A DNA stretch of 64,000 bases. Origin: UMGS1124 sp045541255. Its GTDB lineage: Bacteria > Bacillota_I > Bacilli_A > RF39 > UBA660. The translations under genes were made by a program, and so were the position numbers. The notes beneath the pieces are model-generated. The model saw only the letters and a list, made by a program, of their open reading frames with translations, was not told where the DNA came from and ran no database searches. Location: NCBI GenBank assembly GCA_045541255.1, contig JAZQIU010000006.1:151333-215332 (forward strand). The letters are read 5' to 3'. Positions within the stretch are counted from its first letter, which is position 1; every line of letters starts with the position of its first letter. Below are positions 40,348-49,910 of the stretch, in pieces.

Positions 40348-42513
40348 ATGAATTTAGAAACATTTTTAAAAATAATGAATATACCTTTAAATCTTAGCGT
40401 TGACGAAATATTAGATATGTTAATAATATATTTAAGAAAATCACGTAAAGATATGGATTACTATAAAGACGAGCCAATAGAAAAGACTCTACAACGTCAT
40501 GAGAAAGAATTACAAGAATTTATAATAAGTATATTAGGTAAACCTATACCAGAGCATAATATATTTAGAGAGGTTGTATCTGGAGACACTATCGAGGATC
40601 GTCCAGTTATGCAAGAGGTATTATCTTTAATAGAAGACGATAACAAAAAAGGTGTTGTATGTATAGAAATAGAACGTCTAGCACGTGGGAATACTATAGA
40701 CCAGGGAATAATAGCTCAAACGTTCCAATATACTGAGACTAAAATCGTAACACCTATGAAAATATATAATTTAGATAATGAGGACGATTTATCTTATTTT
40801 GAAGACGGATTATATCAGTCTAGAAAGTATTTAAAGTATACTAAACGAATATTAGCTCGTGGACGTGTAAGAAGTGTTAAAGACGGTAATTATGTTGGCT
40901 CTGTATTACCTTATGGCTCTAATAAGATTAAAATACCAAATGAAAAAGGATTTATGTTAATAGAAAATGACACAGAGTCTAAAGTAATAAGGTTAATGGC
41001 GGATTTATTCCTAAATGGGCTAAATACTACGTATATAGTAAAAGATAACGATACAGTCAGTACAATAGCTAAAACTTTCGGTACTTATAAAAAAGTAATA
41101 ACTACATGTAATTTAGATCTAAAAATAAATACGATTCTAAAATTAACTGTCAATAGTAAAAGTATCGATTATATAATAAAAGAAAATGATACCCTAGAAA
41201 GTATAGCAGAAGCTCATAAAATAGAAATAGATAAAATACATATTCCTAACGATTTATTTAATCCAGGAGAAACAATTAAAATTATTATAAATGATATGAG
41301 AGCAACTAATATATCGCACTATTTAAACTATTTAAAAATAAAACCTAGAAAATCTAAAGAGTGGACCGCTAACATGGTACGTAATATTTTACAGAGTCCT
41401 ACTGTTTACGGTTATGTTACCTGGGACAGAAGAAAAACTGTTAAAACATTAGTAAACGGCCATATAGTAAAGAAAAATCCTAATAATAATGATTTTCTAC
41501 TTGTTAAAGGTAAACATTATGATAATAGTATATTAAAAGAAGATACACGAGTAAAAATCCTGGAAAAGTTCGAAAAGAATAAAATTAAAACTGTTCCATA
41601 TAATAAAGAATTAAAAAATCCGTTAGTAGGATTAGTCGAGTGTGCTTACTGCGGTAATAATATGACAAGACGACCATATTATTTAAAGAAAGATATAAAA
41701 GCTACACCTAAACGTGTCTATGATATAGATAAAACTAAATTAAGACTGCTTTTAAGAGAACATAAAGGTAATTATAGTCTAAATGATATAGCGCGTGCTT
41801 TACACGTCTCTAAATGCTGCGTAGACCATTGGTTTTGTACTACTGACGAAAAGTTTACGCTACCACATGCTGCTTTATGGTATGATTTAAAAGCTTTATT
41901 AAATATAGAGACAACAGAATTCGATAAAGCTATTACTACAGTAGAAGAATCTATAACACCACCACACGTAGATACTCTTATATGTAGTAGACCTAGGTGT
42001 AAATGTGTGTCTAGTGATTTAGATCTTGTAGAAGAAAGAATATTAAAAACATTAAAAATAATAAAAGAAGAATATAAAACTTATATAAACAATTACGAAG
42101 AAGTCATAAAACAAGAAATAAGCAACAATAAGGACCTTATAGAGTTAATAGATCACGAAATAGATAAAACTCATTTACAGATAGAAAAAGCGTGCGAATT
42201 AGTAGAGACTGGAGCTTATTCTCAAGATTTATTTATTAAAAGAACTAACGTATTAAACGAGCAGCTAGAATCGCTATTAAATCAAAAAAAAGAATTATCT
42301 AAAGTAAAAGATAAGACTAAAGAATTTAATCACAGAAAGAAAGCCATACCTATATTAGAAGACATATTAAGTAAATATTCTAATCAATTAACCGCCGAAG
42401 AAAAAAACGAGTTATTATCTGCTATAGTAAAAAAGATAATTTATAAAAAAGATAAAGGCGGACGATACCTAAAGGACAACTTTGAGCTTAAGGTTATATT
42501 GTGGCCTCTTTAA
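40348..42513 (+). CDS. Large serine recombinase with LysM-like and HTH insertions
   Basis: 721 residues. Resolvase domain about 22-170 with catalytic Ser about 32 (IIYLRKSRKD) and Arg motif IEIERLARG. The recombinase DNA-binding domain starts near 185 and is interrupted at about 226-315 by two LysM-like modules (YIVKDNDTVSTIAKTFG and YIIKENDTLESIAEAHK), then resumes at ISHYLNYL. In the zinc ribbon, CAYC (about 432) and CSRPRCKC (about 546) are separated by an HTH module (YSLNDIARALHVSKCCVDHWF). A coiled coil and C-terminal tail follow. The gene ends where the phage att arm begins. It integrates and excises the prophage at cotJC. Confidence 0.93.
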   Translation: MNLETFLKIMNIPLNLSVDEILDMLIIYLRKSRKDMDYYKDEPIEKTLQRHEKELQEFIISILGKPIPEHNIFREVVSGDTIEDRPVMQEVLSLIEDDNKKGVVCIEIERLARGNTIDQGIIAQTFQYTETKIVTPMKIYNLDNEDDLSYFEDGLYQSRKYLKYTKRILARGRVRSVKDGNYVGSVLPYGSNKIKIPNEKGFMLIENDTESKVIRLMADLFLNGLNTTYIVKDNDTVSTIAKTFGTYKKVITTCNLDLKINTILKLTVNSKSIDYIIKENDTLESIAEAHKIEIDKIHIPNDLFNPGETIKIIINDMRATNISHYLNYLKIKPRKSKEWTANMVRNILQSPTVYGYVTWDRRKTVKTLVNGHIVKKNPNNNDFLLVKGKHYDNSILKEDTRVKILEKFEKNKIKTVPYNKELKNPLVGLVECAYCGNNMTRRPYYLKKDIKATPKRVYDIDKTKLRLLLREHKGNYSLNDIARALHVSKCCVDHWFCTTDEKFTLPHAALWYDLKALLNIETTEFDKAITTVEESITPPHVDTLICSRPRCKCVSSDLDLVEERILKTLKIIKEEYKTYINNYEEVIKQEISNNKDLIELIDHEIDKTHLQIEKACELVETGAYSQDLFIKRTNVLNEQLESLLNQKKELSKVKDKTKEFNHRKKAIPILEDILSKYSNQLTAEEKNELLSAIVKKIIYKKDKGGRYLKDNFELKVILWPL

Positions 42514-42560
42514 CTGACAACATAATTGTAAAAATGAATTAGGACACAGTGAAATGATTG
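42512..42560. other. attR, right prophage-chromosome junction
   Basis: The phage arm carries AACTG (42512-42516) and ATTGTA (42525-42530); the shared GAA is 42536-42538; the host half is TTAGGACACAGTGAAATG. Rejoined with attL the host site reads GAAGAATTAGGACACAG and restores the cotJC frame. Confidence 0.88.
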
Positions 42561-42901
42561 CTACTATGGTTAGCCAATTAATGAGTGGGGCAACTATTAA
42601 AGAATTAGAAGAAGCAGGATTAGGTACACAATATAACGAACATGGATATGGTATATATCCAAATGATTCTAATGGAGTTCCTTTTACTGCAGCATATTTA
42701 AATAGTGTAGGAGATCCTATTGCTGATTTAGTTGAAGATATGGCTGCTGAACAAAAAGCGAGAGCTACATATGAACATTTATTAAATTTAGCTAAAGATG
42801 AAGATGTTATACAACCACTTTTATTTTTAAGACAAAGGGAAGTAGTTCATTTTAATAGATTTAAAGAGTTATATGAAAAATATATAAGTCAAGGTTATTA
42901 A
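42536..42901 (+). CDS. cotJC: CotJC C-terminal fragment
   Basis: In-frame codons for residues 65-185 of CotJC: ELGHSEMIATMV, then GVPFTAAYLNSVGDPIADL and RATYEHLLNLAKDEDV. No ribosome binding site precedes the first internal ATG (42554), so the fragment is not expected to be translated alone. See the N-terminal fragment at 12363. Confidence 0.93.
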   Translation, partial: ELGHSEMIATMVSQLMSGATIKELEEAGLGTQYNEHGYGIYPNDSNGVPFTAAYLNSVGDPIADLVEDMAAEQKARATYEHLLNLAKDEDVIQPLLFLRQREVVHFNRFKELYEKYISQGY

Positions 42902-42980
42902 TCTTGATTTTTTTCTTGATATAATTTACTTATTTTTTTTGTTATGTTAAAATATAATTAATGGAAAGGTGGATGTGGTT

Positions 42981-43478
42981 GTGAAGAAAAATGATAGAGT
43001 TATACCTAAGAAAAATTATTTATATTTAGTTATAATGTTTGTTTTAGTAGTAATTATTACATTCTTTATATTTGAAATGAATAAAAAATATCAAAGTAGA
43101 AAATTAGAAAGTAGTTATTTAGATGGTTATGTTAGTGAAGTTAATGTAACTGATTTAAATAATATTTTAACAGAACCTAATAGTGAACAATTTATATTAA
43201 TAACTAAAACTGGTAGTGAAGAAGTTTATAAGTTAGAAACTGAATTAAAAAAAGTTATTAAAAATCATGATTTAAGAGACAATTTTATTTTTATTGATTA
43301 TACAGATAAAGAAAATAATATAGAAGAAATAAATAAAATTTTAGATAGTAAAATAAATAAATTACCTGCTATTGTTTATTATAAAGATGGAGAATATGTT
43401 AAGACTATTGATAGTAGTTCAAGTATTTTAAATAGTGGTGAGTTTGAAAAATTATTAGATGAATATGAGGTTAATTAA
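42981..43478 (+). CDS. Membrane-anchored thioredoxin-like protein
   Basis: About 165 residues: basic N-terminus, one membrane helix (YLYLVIMFVLVVIITFFIF) and an extracytoplasmic domain with the thioredoxin-fold pattern ending in cis-Pro (KLPAIVYYKDGEYVKTID). The CxxC redox pair is absent, so it is not a disulfide oxidoreductase. GTG 42981 is the preferred start after GGTGG. It overlaps trmL by one base. Confidence 0.6.
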   Translation: MKKNDRVIPKKNYLYLVIMFVLVVIITFFIFEMNKKYQSRKLESSYLDGYVSEVNVTDLNNILTEPNSEQFILITKTGSEEVYKLETELKKVIKNHDLRDNFIFIDYTDKENNIEEINKILDSKINKLPAIVYYKDGEYVKTIDSSSSILNSGEFEKLLDEYEVN

Positions 43479-43990
43479 TGCTGAATGTAGTTTTGTTTGA
43501 ACCTGAAATTCCTGGTAATACAGGAAATATAATGAGAACTTGTGTTGCTACTAATACTAAATTACATTTAATAAAACCATTAGGTTTTAGTTTGGACGAA
43601 AAATATATAAAAAGAAGTGGTGTTAATTATATTGAAAAGTGTGAATATGAGGTTTATGAAAATATAGAAGACTTTTTTAGTAAGAATAAAGGAACGTATT
43701 ATTTTTTAACTAGATATGGTAAGAAACCACATACGAGTTTTGATTATAGTAACAAAGATGAAAATATTTACTTTATATTTGGTAAAGAATCAACAGGAAT
43801 ACCAACTAATATATTAAAACCATATTTAGATAATTGTATGAGAATGCCAATGACTGATAATGTACGTGCATTAAATTTATCTAATACAGTTGCTATTATG
43901 GTATATGAAGCTTTAAGACAACAAGATTATAGAGATTTATTATTTGAAGAACCACATAAATCTGCTGATTTTATTGAAGAAACAGGATAA
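43478..43990 (+). CDS. trmL: tRNA (cytidine/uridine-34-2'-O)-methyltransferase
   Basis: 170-residue SPOUT methyltransferase that methylates the wobble ribose of tRNA-Leu. Signatures: NVVLFEPEIPGNTGNIMRTC, FGKESTGIP and MTDNVRALNLSNTVAIMVYE, which forms the knotted SAM site. Full length for the family. Confidence 0.95.
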   Translation: MLNVVLFEPEIPGNTGNIMRTCVATNTKLHLIKPLGFSLDEKYIKRSGVNYIEKCEYEVYENIEDFFSKNKGTYYFLTRYGKKPHTSFDYSNKDENIYFIFGKESTGIPTNILKPYLDNCMRMPMTDNVRALNLSNTVAIMVYEALRQQDYRDLLFEEPHKSADFIEETG

Positions 43991-44020
43991 AATAAGTGAT
44001 TATAATATCACTTATTTTTT
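43990..44020 (+). terminator. Intrinsic terminator after trmL
   Basis: AAATAAGTGAT / ATCACTTATTT stem with a 6-base loop and a T-run, starting at the trmL stop codon. Confidence 0.85.
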
Positions 44021-44103
44021 AATGGAAATATGCTAGAATTTTATTGCATAGAGATACATATTGTTTTATAATAATAACTAAAATTAGTGAAGTAGGGGAT
44101 TTT

Positions 44104-46980
44104 ATGAAGATAAATTATAAAAAAATTTTTAACCAACTGATTGAAGATTATCCACACGATATATATAAGTTTGAACGAGTTTATAACGATATGCAAAACG
44201 AGTTAAAAAAAGTTAAAGAATGTTGGTTTGAGCAAGTTCACTATTCTATACCGTATCAAGATATTTTAGAAAGTGATGTATGGTCAGTTGAAGAAAAAGT
44301 TAGATTATTGAGGCTTTTTGGATATAATAAACATGAGTATAGTATTGAATTGAGAGATTTTCGAGATAATACTACTCATGAATTTCTTGCTAATGAATAC
44401 CTTATAAGAAAAAATAATCTTAGCGGTTATGAGGCTTTGATTAAAACTTATAATGAAATAGAACTAAGAGATATAGCTTTGCTTGCAGGTGCATCAAAAC
44501 TTGAAAAATTTAGAAACTTGTTTGCTGTTGTAATAAATGTTTGTCAAGATAAAGATAAGTCAAAATATTTGAGAATAATATTAGAAAATTTACCTGAAGA
44601 ATATTTTAATGAATTATTAAAACCTTATTATGAAAGGTATAGATTACTAGATATAGAAAATAAAAGTATTATTCCATATATAATTAAATCTAATGATATT
44701 GAATTGATAAAAGAATATATTCAATTTATAGATGTTAATATGTATTTGATTGAAGCAGTTGAAACAAACAGTATTGAAATAGTTGATTTATTTTTACGTA
44801 AAGGTGCTGATGTAAATTATTTAACTGATGAAGTTATTTTATCGCGTTTAACTCCTTTAAAAGTTGCTATACGAAATAATAATTATGAAATGGTTAATTA
44901 TTTAATAAGTAAAGGAGCAAAAATAGAACCAGATACTGAAATTATAGATTATGTTGATAGAATTGAAAATAGTAAATTAAATATAATTGGTGGATGTGGA
45001 AATCTAGATATAATTACGAATAATAATGTTAAAATGATATCAAATAAACTAGTTAATGATGAAGTTAATTTAATTAAATATGAGAGAGAGTCATCTCCTT
45101 TAGAATTTGCAACTAAATTGAGTGAAGATAATTATAAGGAAAATAATCGTTGCTATAATTTGTTTGATATTTATTTTAAAGGTAAAACATTTTATAGAGA
45201 TAATAAAGTTAAATTTGATATATGGAATAAAACTCCAGATATTATTGAAAGAACAAAAATAGTAGATTTATTATTTGATAAGGTAAAAGATAAGTCAAAT
45301 ATAAATTATAATGATTTAATAATTTTTTCTCTTATAAGTGGTGAAGCTAAATTATTAAAAAAATATTATAAATATGCATTAGATTATGATTATAATTTTG
45401 ATTTTGATAAATTATTTACTGTATTTTTTTCATTAAAAATATTTCACAATCGTGATTATTATGATAGTTTTTTTGATTTTATAAAAGAATATGATAAAGA
45501 GAATGATTTATTTATAAAATTTATGAATTATTATATAAAAAATGAAGTATATAATTTTGGTTTATATAGATTTAGTGTTAATGATTTTAATAAAAAATTG
45601 TTGGATAGAATAGATAATAAAGAAAAAAGAAAAAAAATATGTTTAGTTCCTTATTGTAAAGATAAAGAGTCATTAAAATATTTGCTATCTATTGGATTTG
45701 ATATAAATCAAATTGATAATAAAGGTAGAAATATATTATATTATTTGTTATGTAATAATAAAGATGACGATTTAACTGAACAAGAAATGGAATTATTTGA
45801 ATTTTTAGTAGAAAATGTTGATTTGTCAAAAAAGGATTTTGATAATAGAACTGTATTATATTATGCAATGCAAAACTTTAATACAAAAGATGAATTTATT
45901 TATGCTCATCAATCTAAAGTTTTAACTAGAACTCGCAAAGAGAGTGCAGTAGCTAAATTAATTTCTAAAATGACAAAGGAAGATGTTTGTAATGATGATA
46001 TTAAAACAGTTTTGGAGCGTAGAACTGAATATTGTTCTGGTTTTGGTGAAAAGATACATCTAGAATATGTTTATCAACATCATAGAGAATTGTTTGATGC
46101 ATTAATAGATAAGGGATTTATTTTAAGTGATAAAATCTTAAAATCTATTTTTGATAATTTGTATCCAGAAACAGAAAGAGGTAAAAAAAGACTTGATGAT
46201 ATTGTTTTAAGTAAAACATTAGATTTTTTGTATCAAAGATTAGATTTAAATACAGAAATTCAAAAACTTAGTATAGAAACAGAATATCAAAGTATAATGT
46301 CTTATTTAAATTTAAATAATGTTTCTTTTGATAATTTTTTAGTTAGATTAAGAAAATTTAATAATGAAGTGTCTTCTCTAAAAGATTTTTATTTGAATAA
46401 TATTCAAAAAAGGTTTGATCCAAAGAAATATTTAGAGTATGCGAAGGAAAATTTTGATACTGTATATGAAAATTTGGATGATTATACTTTAAAAATTATT
46501 ATAAAAGCATTACAATGTTTTGGGACAGAAGGATTAGATACTATTTTAAGTGTTGCTGATAGTTTTAATATAAATCATTGTATATTTGATACTAGTATAG
46601 ATTATAATTATTGGAATTATTATGCTATGATTTCTGATATAGTCGATTATGATGAAGAAGGAATTCCAATTTATGGCAATGAACATTTTGGAGCTTATTA
46701 TGTTCGTAAAAATTGGCAAGATAAGATTGTGCTTGATGGAGGATTAATGCATTATGCAATTTTAACTGATAATCTTTCTATGGTTAAACTTTTGCAAGAG
46801 AGAGGAGCATTATTTAAATTAGTGCATAATGATGTTGATTACACTTGGAACTATGTTAATTCAAACACAATGTTAAATTATATGGAATCTTTTCTTGGAA
46901 AAAGGGATTATAAAGATTTTGATGATGAAGAAAAAGATTATTATTTAAAATTAATTTCAAAAGATGAAAAAAAAGATTAA
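44104..46980 (+). CDS. Large ankyrin-repeat protein
   Basis: 958 residues. Ankyrin-type repeats are visible at several places (TNSIEIVDLFLRKGADVNYL, NNYEMVNYLISKGAKI, KESLKYLLSIGFDINQID, DNLSMVKLLQERGALF), separated by long non-repeat helical regions. No signal peptide or membrane helix. ATG 44104 follows GTAGGGG. Likely a cytoplasmic protein-interaction protein; partner unknown. An upstream in-frame start adds a hydrophobic leader but lacks a ribosome binding site. Confidence 0.75.
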   Translation: MKINYKKIFNQLIEDYPHDIYKFERVYNDMQNELKKVKECWFEQVHYSIPYQDILESDVWSVEEKVRLLRLFGYNKHEYSIELRDFRDNTTHEFLANEYLIRKNNLSGYEALIKTYNEIELRDIALLAGASKLEKFRNLFAVVINVCQDKDKSKYLRIILENLPEEYFNELLKPYYERYRLLDIENKSIIPYIIKSNDIELIKEYIQFIDVNMYLIEAVETNSIEIVDLFLRKGADVNYLTDEVILSRLTPLKVAIRNNNYEMVNYLISKGAKIEPDTEIIDYVDRIENSKLNIIGGCGNLDIITNNNVKMISNKLVNDEVNLIKYERESSPLEFATKLSEDNYKENNRCYNLFDIYFKGKTFYRDNKVKFDIWNKTPDIIERTKIVDLLFDKVKDKSNINYNDLIIFSLISGEAKLLKKYYKYALDYDYNFDFDKLFTVFFSLKIFHNRDYYDSFFDFIKEYDKENDLFIKFMNYYIKNEVYNFGLYRFSVNDFNKKLLDRIDNKEKRKKICLVPYCKDKESLKYLLSIGFDINQIDNKGRNILYYLLCNNKDDDLTEQEMELFEFLVENVDLSKKDFDNRTVLYYAMQNFNTKDEFIYAHQSKVLTRTRKESAVAKLISKMTKEDVCNDDIKTVLERRTEYCSGFGEKIHLEYVYQHHRELFDALIDKGFILSDKILKSIFDNLYPETERGKKRLDDIVLSKTLDFLYQRLDLNTEIQKLSIETEYQSIMSYLNLNNVSFDNFLVRLRKFNNEVSSLKDFYLNNIQKRFDPKKYLEYAKENFDTVYENLDDYTLKIIIKALQCFGTEGLDTILSVADSFNINHCIFDTSIDYNYWNYYAMISDIVDYDEEGIPIYGNEHFGAYYVRKNWQDKIVLDGGLMHYAILTDNLSMVKLLQERGALFKLVHNDVDYTWNYVNSNTMLNYMESFLGKRDYKDFDDEEKDYYLKLISKDEKKD

Positions 46981-47022
46981 CCTTTAAATGGGTAATCTTT
47001 TTTTGATTAAATTATTTATATA

Positions 47023-47400
47023 TTATTTTTGACAACCGCAATTGCATCCATCTGTACAGTTGTAATCATCACCGCAATTGCATTTATCTAAATAACCACA
47101 ATTATCTTCTTCTGTACAATTACAGTTTTCTCCGCATGAACATTCATGTTTACAATTGCATTCATTAGTTTCTTCGCTGCAATTACAATTTTCACATTCA
47201 CAACATTCGCATTCACAGTTTCCTTCAACTATAATTGCACTAGCTGGACATATTTCACTAGCTTCAATAGCAGCTTCATTCGCTTCATCGCTAATCATTG
47301 TTGTTCTACCCTCATCATTACATGTAAAGTTTTCAGGGGCAACACTCCAACATGCTCCACAGCCAAAACATCTTTCTTCTATAAATTCAATTTTTCCCAT
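47023..47400 (-). CDS. Ferredoxin with Cys-rich metallothionein-like tail
   Basis: 125 residues. Residues 1-60 form a [4Fe-4S] ferredoxin: CFGCGACWSVAP supplies three ligands and EICPASAI the fourth. The remaining 65 residues contain 20 Cys in Cx and CC patterns with Asn, Glu and Asp between, like a metallothionein. The tail may bind further metal. Starts after AGGAGG. Confidence 0.82.
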   Translation of the reverse strand: MGKIEFIEERCFGCGACWSVAPENFTCNDEGRTTMISDEANEAAIEASEICPASAIIVEGNCECECCECENCNCSEETNECNCKHECSCGENCNCTEEDNCGYLDKCNCGDDYNCTDGCNCGCQK

Positions 47401-47512
47401 ATTAGTCCTCCTAACTTTAATTCAATTATAAATCATTAAATATATTTTATCAACGAAAAAATTGTAGAATAATGACTAAATATATGTTATTATTAACATG
47501 ATAGGTGATTAT

Positions 47513-48304
47513 ATGAATTCAAGAATGGATAAATATACTGAAACTCCAAATTTAAAGAGTAGAGCAGAAAAAAATAAAAATTTATATGAACAAATTAAAA
47601 ATGCTGAAATAGAAAAATTTGATATTCATAGTAATGCTACTGTTATAGATGAGGATGTAAATAAAATAGATGTTGATAGAATTAGAGATATGTTAGATAA
47701 ACGTTATAGGGATAGTATTCCAAAACGTAGTTTAGATGTTAGAGAGTATGAAGATGATTCTGTTGAAGAAAAATTACAAGATACTAAAGAATATGATATA
47801 AACGCTATATTAGAAAAGGCTAAAAAAACACAAGATGTTGATTATGAAAAAGAAAGATTAAAAAAAGTTCATGATACTCAATATGATATATTAAAAAAAT
47901 TAAATATTGATAATGAAGAGTATGATGAAGAAGAGTTAGAAGATAATGAAGAAAATATAGTTAATTTAATAAACACTATTACCGCTTTAGAAATGAAGAA
48001 TAAAGAAAACGTTAGTGGTAATACTACTGCACTAGATATATTAAGTGATTTAAAAGATAACGATACTGAAACAGTATATAAAACTATGGAATTAGATAAA
48101 GAAATTATAAGTGAGAAAACTACTGAAAATTTAGATGAAGAAGATTTAAGTATTGAAGAAAAATATGATGATTTTAAAGAGTTAGAAAAAGATTTAAAAT
48201 CTAATAATATTGCTATAAAAGTAGTTGGTATAGTATTCTTAATCATAATATTAATATTAGCTGTTATATTTGCAAATAACTATTTCAATTTAGGACTATT
48301 TTAA
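47513..48304 (+). CDS. Hypothetical acidic protein with C-terminal membrane anchor
   Basis: 263 residues; long charged helical region rich in Asp and Glu, then one membrane helix near the end (VVGIVFLIIILILAVIFANNYF), a tail-anchored layout. ATG 47513 follows ATAGGTGAT. No recognised family. Confidence 0.65.
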   Translation: MNSRMDKYTETPNLKSRAEKNKNLYEQIKNAEIEKFDIHSNATVIDEDVNKIDVDRIRDMLDKRYRDSIPKRSLDVREYEDDSVEEKLQDTKEYDINAILEKAKKTQDVDYEKERLKKVHDTQYDILKKLNIDNEEYDEEELEDNEENIVNLINTITALEMKNKENVSGNTTALDILSDLKDNDTETVYKTMELDKEIISEKTTENLDEEDLSIEEKYDDFKELEKDLKSNNIAIKVVGIVFLIIILILAVIFANNYFNLGLF

Positions 48305-48334
48305 TATAGTTCTTTTTTTTACATAATATTTAGT

Positions 48335-49054
48335 ATGAAACGTTTTTATAAAAAGAAAAATTTTAATAAGAAAAGTAAGATAGGATTAGTAATTTGTAGT
48401 GTTATTATATTGGATGTATTATTCTTTAGTTTGTTTGGAGCAAGAATAGGAAAGAGTATATCTTATAGTGCAATGATAAAGATAGAAGAATTAACTAAAT
48501 ATTATATGAATGACAGTATAAAGAAGTATTTAAATTTAGATACTAATGATTATATAAAATTAAATATTGTTAATAATAATATTGTGAATGTTGATATAGA
48601 TAATAATAAGTGTAATTTTTTACTAAAAAACATAATTAATGATTTAGAAAGTAATGTAAAAAAAATTGAAATGGGAGAAATAAATAATTATCATAATTTA
48701 GAAATGTTGAGAAGTAATAATGGTATAGTTGTTTTTATGCCTATTGGGGTTGCTACTAACAATACGTTGTTTGCTCGTCTTGGACCTAAGATTCCTGTTA
48801 AAGTTAGTTTTTTAGAAAATGTAGACGCATTTGTAGATGTAGAAGTGGAGAATTATGGAATTAATAATTCATTAATTAAATTATATATAAATATGAAAGT
48901 AGAAGAAATTGTTGAACTTCCTATAGAGAAAGATAGAAATAATATAGAATATAAGTTTTTAATAGCAAGCAAACTTGTTAATGGAGAGGTACCTAATATA
49001 TTAGGCGGAAGTATAGATAGTAGTTCAAGTATAGTAAATAGTGGTGTAAACTAG
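48335..49054 (+). CDS. yunB: Sporulation protein YunB-like
   Basis: 239 residues with an N-terminal membrane helix and the YunB pattern: MIKIEELTKYYMNDSIKKYL, a central ATNNTLFARLGPKIPVKVSFL and YGINNSLIKLYINMKVEE. In B. subtilis yunB is expressed in the mother cell under SigE and affects spore formation. No clear ribosome binding site precedes the ATG. Confidence 0.8.
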   Translation: MKRFYKKKNFNKKSKIGLVICSVIILDVLFFSLFGARIGKSISYSAMIKIEELTKYYMNDSIKKYLNLDTNDYIKLNIVNNNIVNVDIDNNKCNFLLKNIINDLESNVKKIEMGEINNYHNLEMLRSNNGIVVFMPIGVATNNTLFARLGPKIPVKVSFLENVDAFVDVEVENYGINNSLIKLYINMKVEEIVELPIEKDRNNIEYKFLIASKLVNGEVPNILGGSIDSSSSIVNSGVN

Positions 49055-49117
49055 TTAAATAAAATGGAATAGTTAAAGTTTTAGTGTTATAATTTTTATA
49101 GTAGGTGGTGATTACTT

Positions 49118-49909
49118 ATGAACAATATTTTTATAAATGATAGTATTAGTAATGGTATAAGTAATTACTTACTTATAAAGAATGGTAAAGATTATGATAA
49201 AGCTCATATTTTTGAAGTGTATGTAATTAGATGTTTATGTAAAATATATGGAGATATAAATATACTTAATCCATATAGAATTGATAATGAAAACAGTTTT
49301 AAAAGTAATTTAATTATGTATGGTTTAAAAGTAAGCGAAATGGAAGAGTTTATTAGTTTGATGAATGACTATTCTAAATGGTTAAATAGTGAAAAGAATG
49401 TAGGTAAAACTGATTTAACTAGTAAGATAGAAATTATACTTATTAATATGATAATAGAAAGAAATAAAACTAATAAGTTTAGTGATGAAGAATTAGAGTT
49501 CTTTGATAAATATTTTGATCCTAAGAATAATAATTTTGCTACTTTACATAGTTTAATAACTAAAGATGTTAATATAATCCCTATGTATTGGAATAGAAAA
49601 AAAGCTTTATTAAATAATAATATGAAGTTTAAACTTATTAGAAATGATTTATTAAGTTCTTCAACTTATGATAAATATGGATTAGATAAAGATGATATTT
49701 CAAAAATGAGTGAAGAAAAAGTTAAAAATATTAATAATAGAATATTAGAAAAAGAAAAAGAAGATAATAAGCGAAATAAAAAATTCATTCCTAAGAATTT
49801 AATTATAACTAGTGGGAATGGATTTGTTGATACATTGATGTTATTGAGTATTATGACTACAGAAATTATGATTGGTATTATGATAGCATTACATTTTTTA
49901 AGGAGTTAA
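49118..49909 (+). CDS. Hypothetical protein with C-terminal membrane helix
   Basis: 263 mostly helical residues and a hydrophobic end (FVDTLMLLSIMTTEIMIGIMIALHFL). GGTGG precedes the start. It stands between yunB-like and yutD-like genes; no family recognised. Confidence 0.65.
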   Translation: MNNIFINDSISNGISNYLLIKNGKDYDKAHIFEVYVIRCLCKIYGDINILNPYRIDNENSFKSNLIMYGLKVSEMEEFISLMNDYSKWLNSEKNVGKTDLTSKIEIILINMIIERNKTNKFSDEELEFFDKYFDPKNNNFATLHSLITKDVNIIPMYWNRKKALLNNNMKFKLIRNDLLSSSTYDKYGLDKDDISKMSEEKVKNINNRILEKEKEDNKRNKKFIPKNLIITSGNGFVDTLMLLSIMTTEIMIGIMIALHFLRS

Positions 49910-49910
49910 T

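Larger units (their letters stand above)
12555..42538. mobile_element. Intact-looking siphovirus prophage inserted in cotJC
   Basis: About 30 kb bounded by attL and attR. It holds every module of an HK97-like temperate siphovirus: repressor, serine integrase, early genes, HNH/terminase, portal, protease, capsid, tail, adhesin, holin and endolysin. No structural gene is visibly broken. It is flanked by two in-frame halves of cotJC and is clearly more GC-rich than the AT-rich host genes around it. Replication genes are sparse: I recognise no helicase or polymerase, only a DUF6291-like protein. Confidence 0.95.
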
